From Paguma larvata (Eukaryota > Chordata > Mammalia > Carnivora > Viverridae), in assembly GCA_030068075.1 (NCBI GenBank), contig CM057843.1:36303332-36367331 (forward strand): a DNA stretch of 64,000 nucleotides, given 5' to 3'. Positions 63,600 to 64,000 of this stretch are shown here, piece after piece. The stretch's first letter is position 1; every line of letters starts with the position of its first letter. The translations under genes and the position numbers were made by a program. The notes under the pieces are model-generated. The model worked only from the letters and a program-made list of their open reading frames with translations. It was not told the origin of the DNA and made no database searches.

Positions 63600-64000
63600 A
63601 TGTAAAATAACTTAACACATGATTCTGGCAACCCACAGGGTTCCCGATTTTTACCTTCGAAAGACTCAGACGAGGCACTTACCCAAGTTCCCGCAGAAAG
63701 AGCCGAGCCGCCCAGCTGGAGCTCTCGGCTTTGTTGCCATTGGGAAAGCAGGGCCCCGTTTTCTCGGGAATAGCGGATGTTCTGAGCACACAAGCCAGCT
63801 GAATCAAGAGGAAACATGGTTCTGCTTCTCAGAGCGTCTCTGCTTCTGAAAAGCGTCGTTGCGGTTAGAGCTTTGCCTCACGGTGGAGGGTTGTTTTGCT
63901 TTCTCTGTGGTTTCTCTGTGGGCTGAGAGGAGCAACTTCGTTGTTATGTCATATGGGGACACAGAGGCTGTTTCACAGGTGAGTTTCCGGAAGCCTGTTT
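63600..64000. other. Unassigned sequence to window end
   Basis: No repeat or exon recognised. Short overlapping frames (63587-63849) match nothing known. Confidence 0.4.

Noticed and set aside
4259..64000. Regularly spaced repeated units suggestive of a CRISPR-like or satellite array
   Set aside because: Spacing is irregular, both strands are used, and each unit has its own target duplication. They are dispersed SINEs.

Overview
This window is nuclear genomic DNA from a carnivoran mammal, almost certainly a cat (Felidae) or close relative. The main evidence is about 65 copies or fragments of tRNA-Lys-derived Can-SINEs, roughly one per kilobase. Most have the feline form: a head reading GGGGCGCCTGGGTGGCTCAG, a body with ...AGAGCCTGGAGCCTGCTTC..., a CT-rich stretch and an AAAAATAAATAAACATTAAA tail. 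A LINE-1 3' segment of carnivore type at 62258-62967 fits the same assignment. All element names rest on recognition from memory, not on an alignment.

I find no intact protein-coding gene, tRNA, rRNA, CRISPR array or bacterial-style operon. The many short open frames are chance frames. Many of the longest run through SINEs: the peptide MAQSVKRPTSAQVMISR recurs only because one SINE frame is open. The window therefore reads as intergenic or deep intronic sequence. An exon of a known gene could still be missed by eye.

Layout. 1-3350: mostly unassigned sequence with a SINE at each end. 3351-3917: an old LTR on the minus strand. 4200-9600: Can-SINEs and an old L1 3' end. 9600-16000: unassigned sequence with scattered SINEs, a hAT-type DNA transposon and MIRs. 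16090-18190: a minus-strand L1 with the end of ORF2, carrying three SINEs, followed by a nested SINE block to 18740. 19935-20760: a MaLR LTR followed by two MIRs in opposite orientation. 21000-23000: SINE clusters around a 160-bp pyrimidine microsatellite. 23000-25660: a long repeat-poor stretch. 25678-29705: the densest nested SINE zone. 31500-36030: SINEs, a Tigger-type element with TA target duplication, L2, MIR and an MLT1-like LTR. 36300-45000: SINEs, MIR, L2 and G-rich tracts. 45100-50200: old L1, LTR and L2 pieces. 50470-55050: a split hAT relic and a long old L1ME-like relic broken up by SINEs. 55289-64000: more SINEs, a MER8-like Tigger, a young L1 end and a MER5A element.

The most informative structure is the insertion history. 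Several elements sit inside others and are framed by readable target-site duplications (18 bp at 10811-11027, 17 bp at 38108, 50471 and 53589, plus others), so relative ages can be ordered from the sequence alone. A second theme is that several L1 relics appear to carry CpG sites where the family norm, as remembered, has A/T bases, which may point to GC-biased substitution. I see no support for a new biological system.
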